From Neolewinella aquimaris (GTDB lineage Bacteria; Bacteroidota; Bacteroidia; Chitinophagales; Saprospiraceae), in the NCBI RefSeq assembly GCF_014197245.1, contig NZ_JACIFF010000005.1, positions 248,001 through 312,000 on the forward strand: DNA of 64,000 bases, read 5' to 3'. The notes below the pieces were generated by a model. The model did not search any database. It was not told the DNA's origin and worked only from the letters and a program-made list of their open reading frames with translations. A program made the position numbers and the translations under genes. Positions 9,146-17,300 of the stretch are shown piece by piece (the stretch's first letter is position 1; the number at the start of each line of letters is the position of its first letter).

Positions 9146-9520
9146 GGCGCGGTTGCGGAACTCACATAGGTAGATGCCCTGCCAGGTCCCCAGATTGATG
9201 CGGCCGTTGGTGATGGGCAGGGTGATGGTGTTGCCGATCATCGCGGCCTTGATGTGGGCGGGCATGTCGTCGGGGCCCTCGAGGGTATGCACCAGGAACG
9301 GCATATTCTCGGGCACCAGCTTGTTGAAGATGGACTCGAAGTCGACCAGCACATCCGGATCCGCGGCCTCGTTAACGGTGATCGCCGCCGAGGTGTGCTG
9401 AATGAACAGGTGCAGTAGTCCGGTTTCCGGCAGGGGGGGCAGGTTACGGGTGATCTCGCCGGTGACAACGTGAAACCCGCGGGGGCGGGCGGTGAGGCGA
9501 AAGGAGGTTTGGGCGACCAC
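9110..9520 (-). CDS. yjbQ: YjbQ/UPF0047 family protein (secondary thiamine-phosphate synthase type)
   Basis: The protein is 136 residues from a GTG at 9520, the usual family length; the open frame further upstream gives no plausible extra sequence. Family landmarks are GLLHLFIQHTSAAITVNE, HTLEGPDDMPAHIKAAMIG with conserved His residues, and GTWQGIYLCEFR. E. coli YjbQ shows weak thiamine-phosphate synthase activity, but the true role is unsettled. A -7 box TACTTTTG (9544-9551) lies 23 bases before the start. The gene overlaps the end of pnuC and diverges from the AI-2E-type permease. Confidence 0.85.
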   Translation of the reverse strand: MVAQTSFRLTARPRGFHVVTGEITRNLPPLPETGLLHLFIQHTSAAITVNEAADPDVLVDFESIFNKLVPENMPFLVHTLEGPDDMPAHIKAAMIGNTITLPITNGRINLGTWQGIYLCEFRNRASARSLVATVYG

Positions 9521-9543
9521 GGGGGCGGGGGTTAGGTAAGCCG

Positions 9544-9551
9544 CAAAAGTA
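9544..9551 (-). promoter_or_regulatory. -7 promoter box for yjbQ
   Basis: The minus strand reads TACTTTTG, an exact TAnnTTTG match 23 bases before the GTG start. It supports the short 136-residue form of YjbQ. Confidence 0.5.
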
Positions 9552-9611
9552 CAACGGAGTGAACAGTGACCGCCCCTACGACCTATCAAAGGGGAAACCA
9601 GCAACCTACCT

Positions 9612-10703
9612 ATGCCCGCATCTAAACTCGTCGCCGTCGTTCTCCGACTCGCCCTGGTCATCGGTATCGTCACCATCCTCTACTTCGGAAAGCCGGTACT
9701 CCTCACCCTGACCGTGGGCGGACTGCTGGCCGTACTACTCGATCCGATCGACGAAAAACTGCGCAGCTGGGGCTGGAAGCCGGGCTTCGCCATCGCCGGG
9801 GCGGTGTTCGTGCTGCTACTGGTGTTTGCCGGACTCTTCTTTGCGGTCGGTAAACAGGCCTCCCGTTTCGCCGAAAACTGGCCGCAGATCGAGCAGCGGC
9901 TCGGCGAGCAGATGGAAAAACTGAAGGAAAAACTTCCCATGGTCCCGGGCGGCGGCGGGGAAGACCAAGCGAAACAACAAGGCAATGGTCAAACGGCCCA
10001 GCTTCCCGTCGGTAGTGCGGGCGGCAGCAACACCACCGGCAGCGTAATGGACAAACTGCCGGTCGACCGCAGCCAACTTACCGGTATCCTTTCCTCCACC
10101 CTGAGTGCGCTCGGTGATTTTCTCCTAATTTTGGTGTACGTCGTCCTCTTTTTATCCCAGAAGGAGCGCCTGCGGGAGTTCGTGCTGCGCCGGGCGCCCG
10201 ACGACAAGCGCGGCCTCACCCACCAGACCATCAACGAAAGTGCCGATGTCGCCCAGAAATACCTGAAGGGTCGCCTGATCCTCATCTTTATCCTGTCGGT
10301 GCTCTACACCGGCGGCTTCCTGATCTCCGGTCTCGATTACGCCCTGGTGGTCGCGGTCCTGGCGGCCGTCCTGAGCATCATTCCCTACCTGGGCAACATC
10401 ATCGGCGGCGGACTGGCCCTGGCCATTGCCCTGGCCGGTGGGGGAGGCACGACGGCCATGGTCGGGGTACTGGTGACTATGGCTATTGCCCAGCTGCTCG
10501 AAAGTTACATTCTCACGCCCCTCATCGTCGGGGATGAGGTGGACATTAACCCCCTCACCACCATCGTAGCCGTCATCGCCTTCACCGTACTTTGGGGTGC
10601 GGTGGGTGCCATCGTGGCCATTCCCGTAGTGGCCATACTGCGCATCGTATTCAGTCACGTGGAGGGCACTGAGGATTACGCCTACTTACTCGGGCAGGAT
10701 TAA
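9612..10703 (+). CDS. AI-2E family (PerM/UPF0118) membrane transporter
   Basis: The 363-residue integral membrane protein has two N-terminal hairpins of hydrophobic segments, a soluble loop (about residues 80-165, with a low-complexity GGGGEDQAKQQGNGQ stretch), and a C-terminal membrane block. Family landmarks are LLRF-like VVLFLSQKERLREFVLR, the PYLGNIIGG segment and LTTIVAVIAFTVLWGAVGAI. Members have been proposed to export autoinducer-2 or to act as Na+/H+ antiporters; the substrate here is unknown. Confidence 0.85.
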   Translation: MPASKLVAVVLRLALVIGIVTILYFGKPVLLTLTVGGLLAVLLDPIDEKLRSWGWKPGFAIAGAVFVLLLVFAGLFFAVGKQASRFAENWPQIEQRLGEQMEKLKEKLPMVPGGGGEDQAKQQGNGQTAQLPVGSAGGSNTTGSVMDKLPVDRSQLTGILSSTLSALGDFLLILVYVVLFLSQKERLREFVLRRAPDDKRGLTHQTINESADVAQKYLKGRLILIFILSVLYTGGFLISGLDYALVVAVLAAVLSIIPYLGNIIGGGLALAIALAGGGGTTAMVGVLVTMAIAQLLESYILTPLIVGDEVDINPLTTIVAVIAFTVLWGAVGAIVAIPVVAILRIVFSHVEGTEDYAYLLGQD

Positions 10704-10739
10704 AATCGGCGCCCGTATCTTGCGCATCTAACTTATACC

Positions 10740-11201
10740 ATGGGAGTACTCTACACCGCCGTTCAACACGCTCACTCCGGCCTCCGCTGGGTGGTCCTCA
10801 TTCTCCTGATCGCCGCCATCGGCCGGGCCGCTTCCCGTCGCCGCACCGGAGTGGTGTATCCGGGCAAGGACAAGCTTGCGCTCTTTTCGCTGATCTCCGT
10901 ACACATTCAGTTGCTGCTGGGCCTTGCCCTGTTTCTCTGGCTGAGCCCGTACGGCATCACCGCCGACCCGATTGAGGGGGGCGGATCGGCCGTCGCCAAG
11001 TACTACAACTACGTACACTGGTGGACGATGCTCATCGCCGTCGTCCTCATCACCGTCGGCTACAGCAAGGCCAAGCGACAGGCGGAGCTCAACAAGGGCT
11101 GGAAGACCATCGGTATCTACTACCTCGTCGGGCTGCTCATCATACTGGCCGGCATCCCCTGGCCCTTCTACCCCGGTTTGGAGAGCGTTGGTTGGGGATA
11201 A
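10740..11201 (+). CDS. Small four-helix membrane protein, conserved in Bacteroidota
   Basis: The 153-residue protein has four predicted membrane helices (about residues 12-28, 48-68, 90-112 and 125-142). Histidines lie near the membrane faces (QHAHSGLRW, SVHIQLLLG, YVHWWTM). Similar Bacteroidota proteins are often labelled cytochrome B-like because of these His residues, but no heme-binding pattern can be proven here. The gene begins 36 bases after the permease gene, with a weak TATCTTGC box between them. Confidence 0.6.
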   Translation: MGVLYTAVQHAHSGLRWVVLILLIAAIGRAASRRRTGVVYPGKDKLALFSLISVHIQLLLGLALFLWLSPYGITADPIEGGGSAVAKYYNYVHWWTMLIAVVLITVGYSKAKRQAELNKGWKTIGIYYLVGLLIILAGIPWPFYPGLESVGWG

Positions 11202-11204
11202 GCC

Positions 11205-11384
11205 TCACTCCGCATGCGGCCGTTCGATCAGGGTGTCTGCTTCCCGGCGATCCATGACGCCGAAGCCCAGGGCCTGCAGGACCAGCGAAAGCACCACTAG
11301 AATAATGATCACGTAAACCACCTTCATCAGGGTGGAAGTCTTCTTTCGTGGCGGGGTCGCGGGTGCAGGGTTCGTGGGAGGCAT
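11205..11384 (-). CDS. Small single-pass membrane protein
   Basis: A 59-residue protein starting at the ATG at 11384: a Pro/Ala-rich cytoplasmic end with basic residues (PPRKKTS), one hydrophobic helix (VVYVIIILVVLSLVLQALGF), and a short charged tail. I do not recognise the family. It is convergent with the preceding gene, with 3 bases between the stops. A longer form from 11411 is possible. Confidence 0.5.
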   Translation of the reverse strand: MPPTNPAPATPPRKKTSTLMKVVYVIIILVVLSLVLQALGFGVMDRREADTLIERPHAE

Positions 11385-11564
11385 AGCAGACAATTTTGGT
11401 AGACTCCCCAAACGAAATGGGTAGATGAATGTGCATTCCTCCCGAATCGGCGGGTCAGGAGCGGAAGGGTAATGTCTAAAAACGAAGTGAAGAAAATCTT
11501 AACGGGCGTGTAACCATCCGGCCTAACTTGAGTATCCCCTACCGAAGGAAACAAGCAACGGACC

Positions 11565-12089
11565 TTGACGCTCACCGACGAAACACTGATGGAACAGGTT
11601 GCCGACAACCGGCTCGGAAGCCTGGCTCCACTGTACGAGCGGTACAAGTCCCCCCTGCTGGGTTTCCTGCTGAACCGGACCAACGGGGACCGGGCGACGG
11701 CCGAAGACCTGCTGCACACCACCTTCGAGCGCATCATCAAGTACCGCACGAGCTGGAAACCGGGGCAGAACTTCAAGACCTGGGCCTTCACCATTGCCCG
11801 CAATGCCCACCGCGACCGCTGCCGGCTGGAGGGAAGGATGCCGCTCAACGAAAACTTTGATTTCGGCGACCTTCCGCTGCCGACGGAGGAAGCCCCCACC
11901 GACTGCCGCACCGCCCTGGCCGCCCTGCCCGAAAACTACCGGGTGGTCGTGGAACTGGCCTGGCAACGCAACATGAAATACGCCGATATCGCCCGGGTGC
12001 TCGATACCACCGAGGCCAACATCAAGGTGCGCATGCACCGCGCCTGCAAGCAACTGCGGGCCAACTACCACAACGCCAACCGGCCATGA
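11565..12089 (+). CDS. ECF-type RNA polymerase sigma factor
   Basis: The 174-residue protein has sigma-70 region 2 (LYERYKSPLLGFLLNRT, then AEDLLHTTFERI and FKTWAFTIARNAHRD) and region 4 (ALPENYRVVVELAWQRNMKY, then EANIKVRMHRACKQLR). The start is TTG at 11565, because the LTDETLMEQV segment is typical of the family N terminus; the ATG at 11589 is an alternative. The stop overlaps the next gene by ATGA, so sigma and membrane protein are translationally coupled. A TAACTTGA box about 35 bases upstream could allow autoregulation. Confidence 0.9.
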   Translation: MTLTDETLMEQVADNRLGSLAPLYERYKSPLLGFLLNRTNGDRATAEDLLHTTFERIIKYRTSWKPGQNFKTWAFTIARNAHRDRCRLEGRMPLNENFDFGDLPLPTEEAPTDCRTALAALPENYRVVVELAWQRNMKYADIARVLDTTEANIKVRMHRACKQLRANYHNANRP

Positions 12090-12757
12090 AAGAGACCAAC
12101 GACGACGAACTGAACCAAGAAATGGAAGCGCTGCGCGGACTCCGGAAGGAAATCGCGAATCTACCCGACCCCCAGCCGAGTGCCGCTGCCGACCGTCGCT
12201 TCGCCGAGATGCTGGCGGCTCACACCAAACCCGAACGCTCTTCCGGACAAACCCGGCGCCTGCGCCCCGCCGCCCTCCTGTCTATTGCCGCGACCCTGTT
12301 GCTGCTGGTTTTTGGCCTGGGATGGTACTTCGGCAGTACCGAATCCGATGCCGAACGACAACTGGCCGCCACCCGCACCCTGATGCTGGAACTGATGCAG
12401 GACCGGCGCAGTAGCCAACGCATGCACGCCGCAACGGTAAGCCTGGACATCGATGTCGCCGACCCGGAGGTCATCGCTAATCTGGGGCTGCTGCTCCGCA
12501 CCGACGAAAACACCAACGTGCGCCTCGCCGCCCTCGATGCCCTGCGCCGCTTCGCCGACGCCCCCGCCGCCCGCCGGGAAATGCTGGACGCCATGGGGAG
12601 CGACCCCCCGGCCGCCGTGCGCGTGCAGCTGCTGGAAACGCTGGTGGGGCTGAACGAAAAAAGGGTGCTGCCCTACCTGGAGGAAATCATCTCCAACGAC
12701 AGCATCCCCCGACGGCTGCGCGACGCAGCGGAACTCGGAACCTTTAAATTAATCTAG
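12086..12757 (+). CDS. Putative anti-sigma factor with HEAT-like repeats
   Basis: The 223-residue protein has an acidic N-terminal half without a zinc-binding motif and one membrane helix (about residues 66-86, LLSIAATLLLLVFGLGWYFG). Its exported C-terminal part contains two or three HEAT-like helical repeats (TNVRLAALDALRRFAD, AVRVQLLETLVGL). The ATGA overlap with the sigma gene and the topology fit an anti-sigma factor sensing the periplasm, with HEAT repeats as a protein-interaction surface. Function is inferred from context. Confidence 0.7.
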   Translation: MKETNDDELNQEMEALRGLRKEIANLPDPQPSAAADRRFAEMLAAHTKPERSSGQTRRLRPAALLSIAATLLLLVFGLGWYFGSTESDAERQLAATRTLMLELMQDRRSSQRMHAATVSLDIDVADPEVIANLGLLLRTDENTNVRLAALDALRRFADAPAARREMLDAMGSDPPAAVRVQLLETLVGLNEKRVLPYLEEIISNDSIPRRLRDAAELGTFKLI

Positions 12758-12768
12758 AAACAACAACC

Positions 12769-13563
12769 ATGCTACGCATACTATTCCTTCTTTGCCTTAC
12801 TTCCGCCCTCGGGGCCCAGCAAGACTTCAAGATCGCCGCCGGTGGCAAGACCATCGAATTTAAGGAGATCGACCGGCTCACGATCGTGGGAAGTACCGGC
12901 ACGGAGATGACCCTCGAAGCCCAGAAGGAAGGGAAAGTGGACGACCGCGCCGCCGGGCTCCGCCAGATCAGCGCGTCCGGACTCACGGACAACACTGGTT
13001 TCGGCCTCAGTGTAACCGAGCGGGAGGGACGCATTCTGGTACAACAAGTCGGCGGCGAGGGCAGCGGGGTCACGGTACGCGTCCCGAACAGCGCCACCGT
13101 ATCGGTAGAGCAAACGACCCACCGCGGGGGCGACCTGAAGGTGAGCGACTTCAGCGGCGAGCTCGACGTAAGTATGATGTACCACCACGTCGAATTGAAT
13201 AATGTGACCGGTCCGGTTGCCGTCAACGCCGTCTACGACGACATCATCGCCAAGTGGGACGCCGCACCGACTAAGGAGGTTCGCCTACACTCCACCTACG
13301 CCGACGTCGATGTGACCCTGCCCGCCAGTACCAAGGCCGATCTGCGCCTCTCCACCGGCTACGGGAATATGTATACCGACTTCGACATCCAGATCAAGTC
13401 CAACACGGTATCCGGAAAACCGGAAACGGAGCGCGACGAGTGGCGGGGCCGGCGCGACCGCGACGACATCGTGACCAATTCCCTGAGCGGTACCATCAAC
13501 GGCGGCGGTACGCTCCTGGCCCTGACGGCGACCTACGACAACCTTTATATCCGTAAGAAGTAA
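12769..13563 (+). CDS. Exported DUF4097-like beta-repeat protein
   Basis: The 264-residue protein has a signal peptide (MLRILFLLCLTSALGAQQ). It is then made of short regular beta-strand repeats rich in Asp, Thr and Val, such as GDLKVSDFSGELDVSMMYHH and ADVDVTLPASTKADLRLSTG, as in DUF4097 or putative auto-transporter adhesin (head-GIN type) beta-helices. It is the third gene of the sigma operon, 11 bases after the anti-sigma gene, and its neighbour is a paralogue. Likely periplasmic or outer-membrane associated; molecular role unknown. Confidence 0.72.
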   Translation: MLRILFLLCLTSALGAQQDFKIAAGGKTIEFKEIDRLTIVGSTGTEMTLEAQKEGKVDDRAAGLRQISASGLTDNTGFGLSVTEREGRILVQQVGGEGSGVTVRVPNSATVSVEQTTHRGGDLKVSDFSGELDVSMMYHHVELNNVTGPVAVNAVYDDIIAKWDAAPTKEVRLHSTYADVDVTLPASTKADLRLSTGYGNMYTDFDIQIKSNTVSGKPETERDEWRGRRDRDDIVTNSLSGTINGGGTLLALTATYDNLYIRKK

Positions 13564-13575
13564 AAATCTGATCCC

Positions 13576-14334
13576 ATGCTACGCTTAATTATTTGCAGCC
13601 TCCTGCTGGCTGCGGGCCACCTTCATGGCCAGTCGGCAACGAAAAACCTGGCCCTGGAAGGGGCTACCTCCCTCCACCTCTCGGCACTCTTTAGCGACGT
13701 GGCAATCACGACCGGCAGCGGAGATGCCGTGACCGTCGAGCACATCCTTCTCATCGACGGGAAGGCCCGCCCCGAGCTGACCGAGTTGAGGGTCACCCGC
13801 CAGGGTGGGGTGTTGATGGTGGAGGAGACCAAACCGACCGAGCAGCAGCTGAAGCCGGAGATGCAGCGCGGCACCACCGTCATCAACGGCCACCGGGTGT
13901 ACGGCACCAACGGTCTCAACATCGAAACCCGCCTGATCGTGACCGTCCCGCAAGGGCTGCCCGTGTCCCTGGAGACGATCTACGGTAACGTTGATATTAC
14001 TGATTTGGTGAAACTAAAGGAAGTAAGGGCGACCTACGGATCCGTGACCGTGGTGTACACCGACAAGGCCCTGCTACCCCCGGCGATCGACCTGTACAGC
14101 AACTACGGGGCCGTCGACCTCACCCTCCCCCCGGATACCGATACCCAGGTCGAACTGACTACCGAGCACGGCAAGCTGCTCACCGACTTCGACATCGCCA
14201 TCGACCCGGACGGGAGCGAGCACCAAAATTTTTTCGAGCAAGTCGCCGGCACCCTCGGAAATCCAACGACCGATGGGCTGCTGCGGTGTACGGCGCCGTA
14301 CGGGAAGGTGTATCTGCGGCGGGGTGGGGGGTAG
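13576..14334 (+). CDS. Exported DUF4097-like beta-repeat protein, paralogue of the preceding gene
   Basis: The 252-residue protein has a signal peptide (MLRLIICSLLLAAGHLHGQ) and the same strand pattern as its neighbour: TIYGNVDITDLVKLKEVRAT, SNYGAVDLTLPPDTDTQVEL, TEHGKLLTDFDIAID, ending GKVYLRRGGG. It lies 12 bases downstream and probably arose by tandem duplication. It should be the last gene of the sigma operon, because hairpin-forming sequence follows the stop directly. Confidence 0.72.
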   Translation: MLRLIICSLLLAAGHLHGQSATKNLALEGATSLHLSALFSDVAITTGSGDAVTVEHILLIDGKARPELTELRVTRQGGVLMVEETKPTEQQLKPEMQRGTTVINGHRVYGTNGLNIETRLIVTVPQGLPVSLETIYGNVDITDLVKLKEVRATYGSVTVVYTDKALLPPAIDLYSNYGAVDLTLPPDTDTQVELTTEHGKLLTDFDIAIDPDGSEHQNFFEQVAGTLGNPTTDGLLRCTAPYGKVYLRRGGG

Positions 14335-14407
14335 CGGTCGGACCGCTTAAGCCGTCGGACGGGGTGACCCCGTCCGGCATTTGAATCGTTGGACGGGGTA
14401 CCCCCGT
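14334..14407. repeat. Cluster of three small hairpins after the ECF operon
   Basis: Three adjacent perfect stems are visible: GCGGTC-G-GACCGC (14334-14346), CGGACGGGG-TGA-CCCCGTCCG (14356-14376) and ACGGGG-TAC-CCCCGT (14393-14407). No T-run follows any of them. They may stabilise or help end the operon transcript. The shared GGACGGGG core suggests a degenerate tandem repeat. Confidence 0.5.
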
Positions 14408-14488
14408 TGGACGGCTGTACGGAAAATTTTGGAAAAAAGCAACCCGGCAAATCGGCATTCGTCTTTTTAACCGCACACACCAACTAGC

Positions 14489-17140
14489 ATGTTGAAACTA
14501 CTTCTACCAACCGTGGTCCTCACTATTCTATCCGGAATGCTGGCTGCTCAGGATACGACAGCACAGGAGACCTACCCGCAACGGCACTACCAGACCCAAC
14601 GGGCAACCGAGGCTCCTACCATCGATGGAAGCCCGACCGATGCGGTGTGGGACCTGGTGGAGTGGAGCGGCGACTACATGCAGTTCGAGCCGAACCCCGG
14701 TGATCCGCCGACCCAACAGACCTTCTTCAAAATCCTCTACGACGACCGTAACCTTTACGTAGCCTACCGCTGCCTGGATGACCAGCCGGAGTTGATCGAA
14801 CAGCGCATGGGCCGCCGCGACCAGTTTCCCGGCGACTGGATAGAGATGAACATCGACAGCTACCACGATAAACGAACCGCTTTTTCATTTACCGTCTCCG
14901 CCTCCGGAGTTAAGGGCGACGAGTTCGTCTCCAACGACGGCAACAACTGGGACAGCTCCTGGAACCCCATCTGGGAAACCAAAACCCAACTCGACTCTAC
15001 CGGCTGGACGGCCGAACTGCGCATCCCCCTCTCCCAGATCCGCTTCTCGGCCGGTACCGACCAGGTGTGGGGGATACAGTCTACCCGCCGCGATTTCCGC
15101 ATGGACGAGCGCAGCATCTGGCAGCCCCGCTCCCGCACCGCCTCGGGATGGGTGAGCCGCTTCGGAGAACTGCGCGGTCTTCGCGACCTCCAGCCCCGCC
15201 GCACCGTTGAGTTGCAGCCATACGTCGTCGCCCAGCGATCCACCTACCCGGCCGAGGAGGGCAATCCCTTCGTTGACGGGGCGGACAACCGCATATCTGC
15301 CGGCCTCGACGCCCGCATTGGAGTCACGAATGACCTGACGCTCGACCTTACTATCAATCCTGATTTCGGACAGGTGGAGGCCGACCCCGGTGCACTCAAT
15401 CTCGACGGCTACCAGATTTTTTTCCGGGAGCAGCGCCCGTTTTTCGTGGAGGGGCAGAATATCTTCGACTTCAACCTCTCGCGGGCCGAAGCCGGTGGCC
15501 GGCACACCTCCGATCAACTGTTCTACTCGCGCCGCATCGGCGGCAGACCGCACCGCTTCGTGTCGTCCGAGGCCGACCGCAGCTACTACGTGGATCAGCC
15601 CAGTAATACAACCATTCTCGGCGCCGCGAAATTCAGCGGTAAGACCTCCTCGGGACTTTCCGTCGGTCTGCTAGAGAGCATCACGGAGCGCGAAGTAGCT
15701 ACCATCGACCTGGCCGGCGAGCGAAGTGAAACTGTGGTGGAGCCGCTGACCAACTTCCAGGTCGGCCGCATCCAGCAGGATTTTCGGGGCGGGGATACTT
15801 ACGTAGGAGCTATTCTCACCGGCGTTCAACGGAGTTTGGGCGACGATCCGGAGCTAGGATTTCTGCACCGACAGGCCTATTCCGGCGGCGTCGACTTTAC
15901 TCACCGCTGGGACGATCGTTCGTGGTACGTTGCCGGCAATACCGTGCTGTCGTCAGTTAGCGGCAGCGAGGAAGCGATCCTCCAAACGCAGACCGGCTTC
16001 GAGCATTTTTTCCAGCGGCCGGATGCCGATCACCTGCGGGTAGACAGTACCGCAACCCAACTAAATGGCAGCAGCGGTATGCTAAAAGTGGGCAACCTGG
16101 GCGGCAATTTTATCTTCGAGACGGGGGCCACCTGGCGGTCCCCGGGCTTCGAGATCAACGACATCGGCTTCATGCGCAACGCCGACGAGATCAACTACTT
16201 CGGCTGGGCGGCGCGGCGGTGGCAACAGCCCTTTTCCATCTTCCGGCGCTTCCAGATCAACGGAAACGTATACTCCACCTTCGACTTCGGGGGCAACCTG
16301 CTCAACCAGGCCTTTAACACCAATAGCCACGCCAACTTTACTAACTTCATGCGTGCCGGTGCCGGTGCCACCTACGTTCCCTACCGGGCATCGAAAACCG
16401 ACCTGCGCGGCGGACCCATCCTGCGGCAGAGCCCGGGCTTTGAGTACTTCGGCTATATCGTATCGGACAACCGCAAGAAGGCCTCGATCGGAACACAGGG
16501 CTACCAATTCCGCACCTTCGACGGGAATCAGGTGGAGGGGTCCATCGAATTTTTTGTCGAGTGGCAGCCACTGGATGCGGTGTCGGTCAATTTCTCTCCC
16601 CGCTATTCCACCTTTGCGCGGGCCGATCAGTACGTTGCGCAACTGGACGGTGAATCGGGTACCGAATACATCGTCGGGGCGGTGGATCAGCGCACCTTCA
16701 GCACCACGCTGCGGCTGAACTATAACCTCACGCCCGATCTCACGGTGCAGTACTACGGACAGCCCTTCATCAGTCGGGGACGGTACCGTGACTTCAAGCA
16801 ATTCTCAGGTGAGGGGCTGGCCGACAAGTTTTCGGAGCGCTTTTATTCCTTCGGTCCGGAGGAAGTGTACTTCGATACGGAGTCCGGTATATACAGGCTT
16901 GGTCCCGACGGGCGCTTCGAGATTAGCGATCCTGACTTCAGCTTTATCCAATTTCGTTCGAATATGGTCCTGCGGTGGGAGTACCGGCCGGGTTCGGAGT
17001 TGTACCTCGTGTGGTCACAGGGCAATACGGCCAGTGGAGTGCCGGGCGATCGGCTACTGCGCAGTTTGGGAAGAAACGTATTCAACGACGAAGTGAGAAA
17101 CAATTTCCTGATTAAAGTAACCTACCGCTGGCTGAGGTGA
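14489..17140 (+). CDS. DUF5916 outer-membrane protein with CBM9-like N-terminal domain
   Basis: The 883-residue protein has a signal peptide (MLKLLLPTVVLTILSGMLAAQ). Residues about 35-220 form a CBM9-like beta-sandwich (PTIDGSPTDAVWD, LYVAYRCLD, WTAELRIPLSQIRFS), and the remainder is a DUF5916 region that looks like an outer-membrane beta-barrel (LDLTINPDFGQVEADPGALN, FFREQRPFFVEGQ, alternating aromatic strands, ending KVTYRWLR). The family is widespread in Bacteroidota; a link to uptake or surface processing of carbohydrates or peptides is suspected but not shown. Confidence 0.85.
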   Translation: MLKLLLPTVVLTILSGMLAAQDTTAQETYPQRHYQTQRATEAPTIDGSPTDAVWDLVEWSGDYMQFEPNPGDPPTQQTFFKILYDDRNLYVAYRCLDDQPELIEQRMGRRDQFPGDWIEMNIDSYHDKRTAFSFTVSASGVKGDEFVSNDGNNWDSSWNPIWETKTQLDSTGWTAELRIPLSQIRFSAGTDQVWGIQSTRRDFRMDERSIWQPRSRTASGWVSRFGELRGLRDLQPRRTVELQPYVVAQRSTYPAEEGNPFVDGADNRISAGLDARIGVTNDLTLDLTINPDFGQVEADPGALNLDGYQIFFREQRPFFVEGQNIFDFNLSRAEAGGRHTSDQLFYSRRIGGRPHRFVSSEADRSYYVDQPSNTTILGAAKFSGKTSSGLSVGLLESITEREVATIDLAGERSETVVEPLTNFQVGRIQQDFRGGDTYVGAILTGVQRSLGDDPELGFLHRQAYSGGVDFTHRWDDRSWYVAGNTVLSSVSGSEEAILQTQTGFEHFFQRPDADHLRVDSTATQLNGSSGMLKVGNLGGNFIFETGATWRSPGFEINDIGFMRNADEINYFGWAARRWQQPFSIFRRFQINGNVYSTFDFGGNLLNQAFNTNSHANFTNFMRAGAGATYVPYRASKTDLRGGPILRQSPGFEYFGYIVSDNRKKASIGTQGYQFRTFDGNQVEGSIEFFVEWQPLDAVSVNFSPRYSTFARADQYVAQLDGESGTEYIVGAVDQRTFSTTLRLNYNLTPDLTVQYYGQPFISRGRYRDFKQFSGEGLADKFSERFYSFGPEEVYFDTESGIYRLGPDGRFEISDPDFSFIQFRSNMVLRWEYRPGSELYLVWSQGNTASGVPGDRLLRSLGRNVFNDEVRNNFLIKVTYRWLR

Positions 17141-17201
17141 ACGACTACCGTCAACCGAGACCGATCGGTGGAAAAGAGGCCCCCGTTCGTCGACAAAAGT
17201 T

Positions 17202-17220
17202 GGGCGGGGACGCAGGAGCA
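17202..17220 (-). repeat. Dispersed GC-rich 18-bp motif, copy 1
   Basis: The minus strand reads GCTCCTGCGTCCCCGCCC, identical to the copies at 50748 and 56319. It lies between the DUF5916 and radical SAM genes. About ten related copies occur in intergenic DNA of this window. Confidence 0.6.
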
Positions 17221-17288
17221 AAGAAGATTGTATTAGTTGATTACATAGTCTTTAGGGAAGCCGGTTCGTTAGCGCGGACCGGTTCCTT

Positions 17289-17296
17289 TATCTTTG
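17289..17296 (+). promoter_or_regulatory. -7 promoter box four bases before the radical SAM start codon
   Basis: TATCTTTG matches the TAnnTTTG consensus exactly. Only GGGC separates it from the ATG at 17301, so transcription should begin at or next to the start codon and give a leaderless mRNA. Confidence 0.55.
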
Positions 17297-17300
17297 GGGC

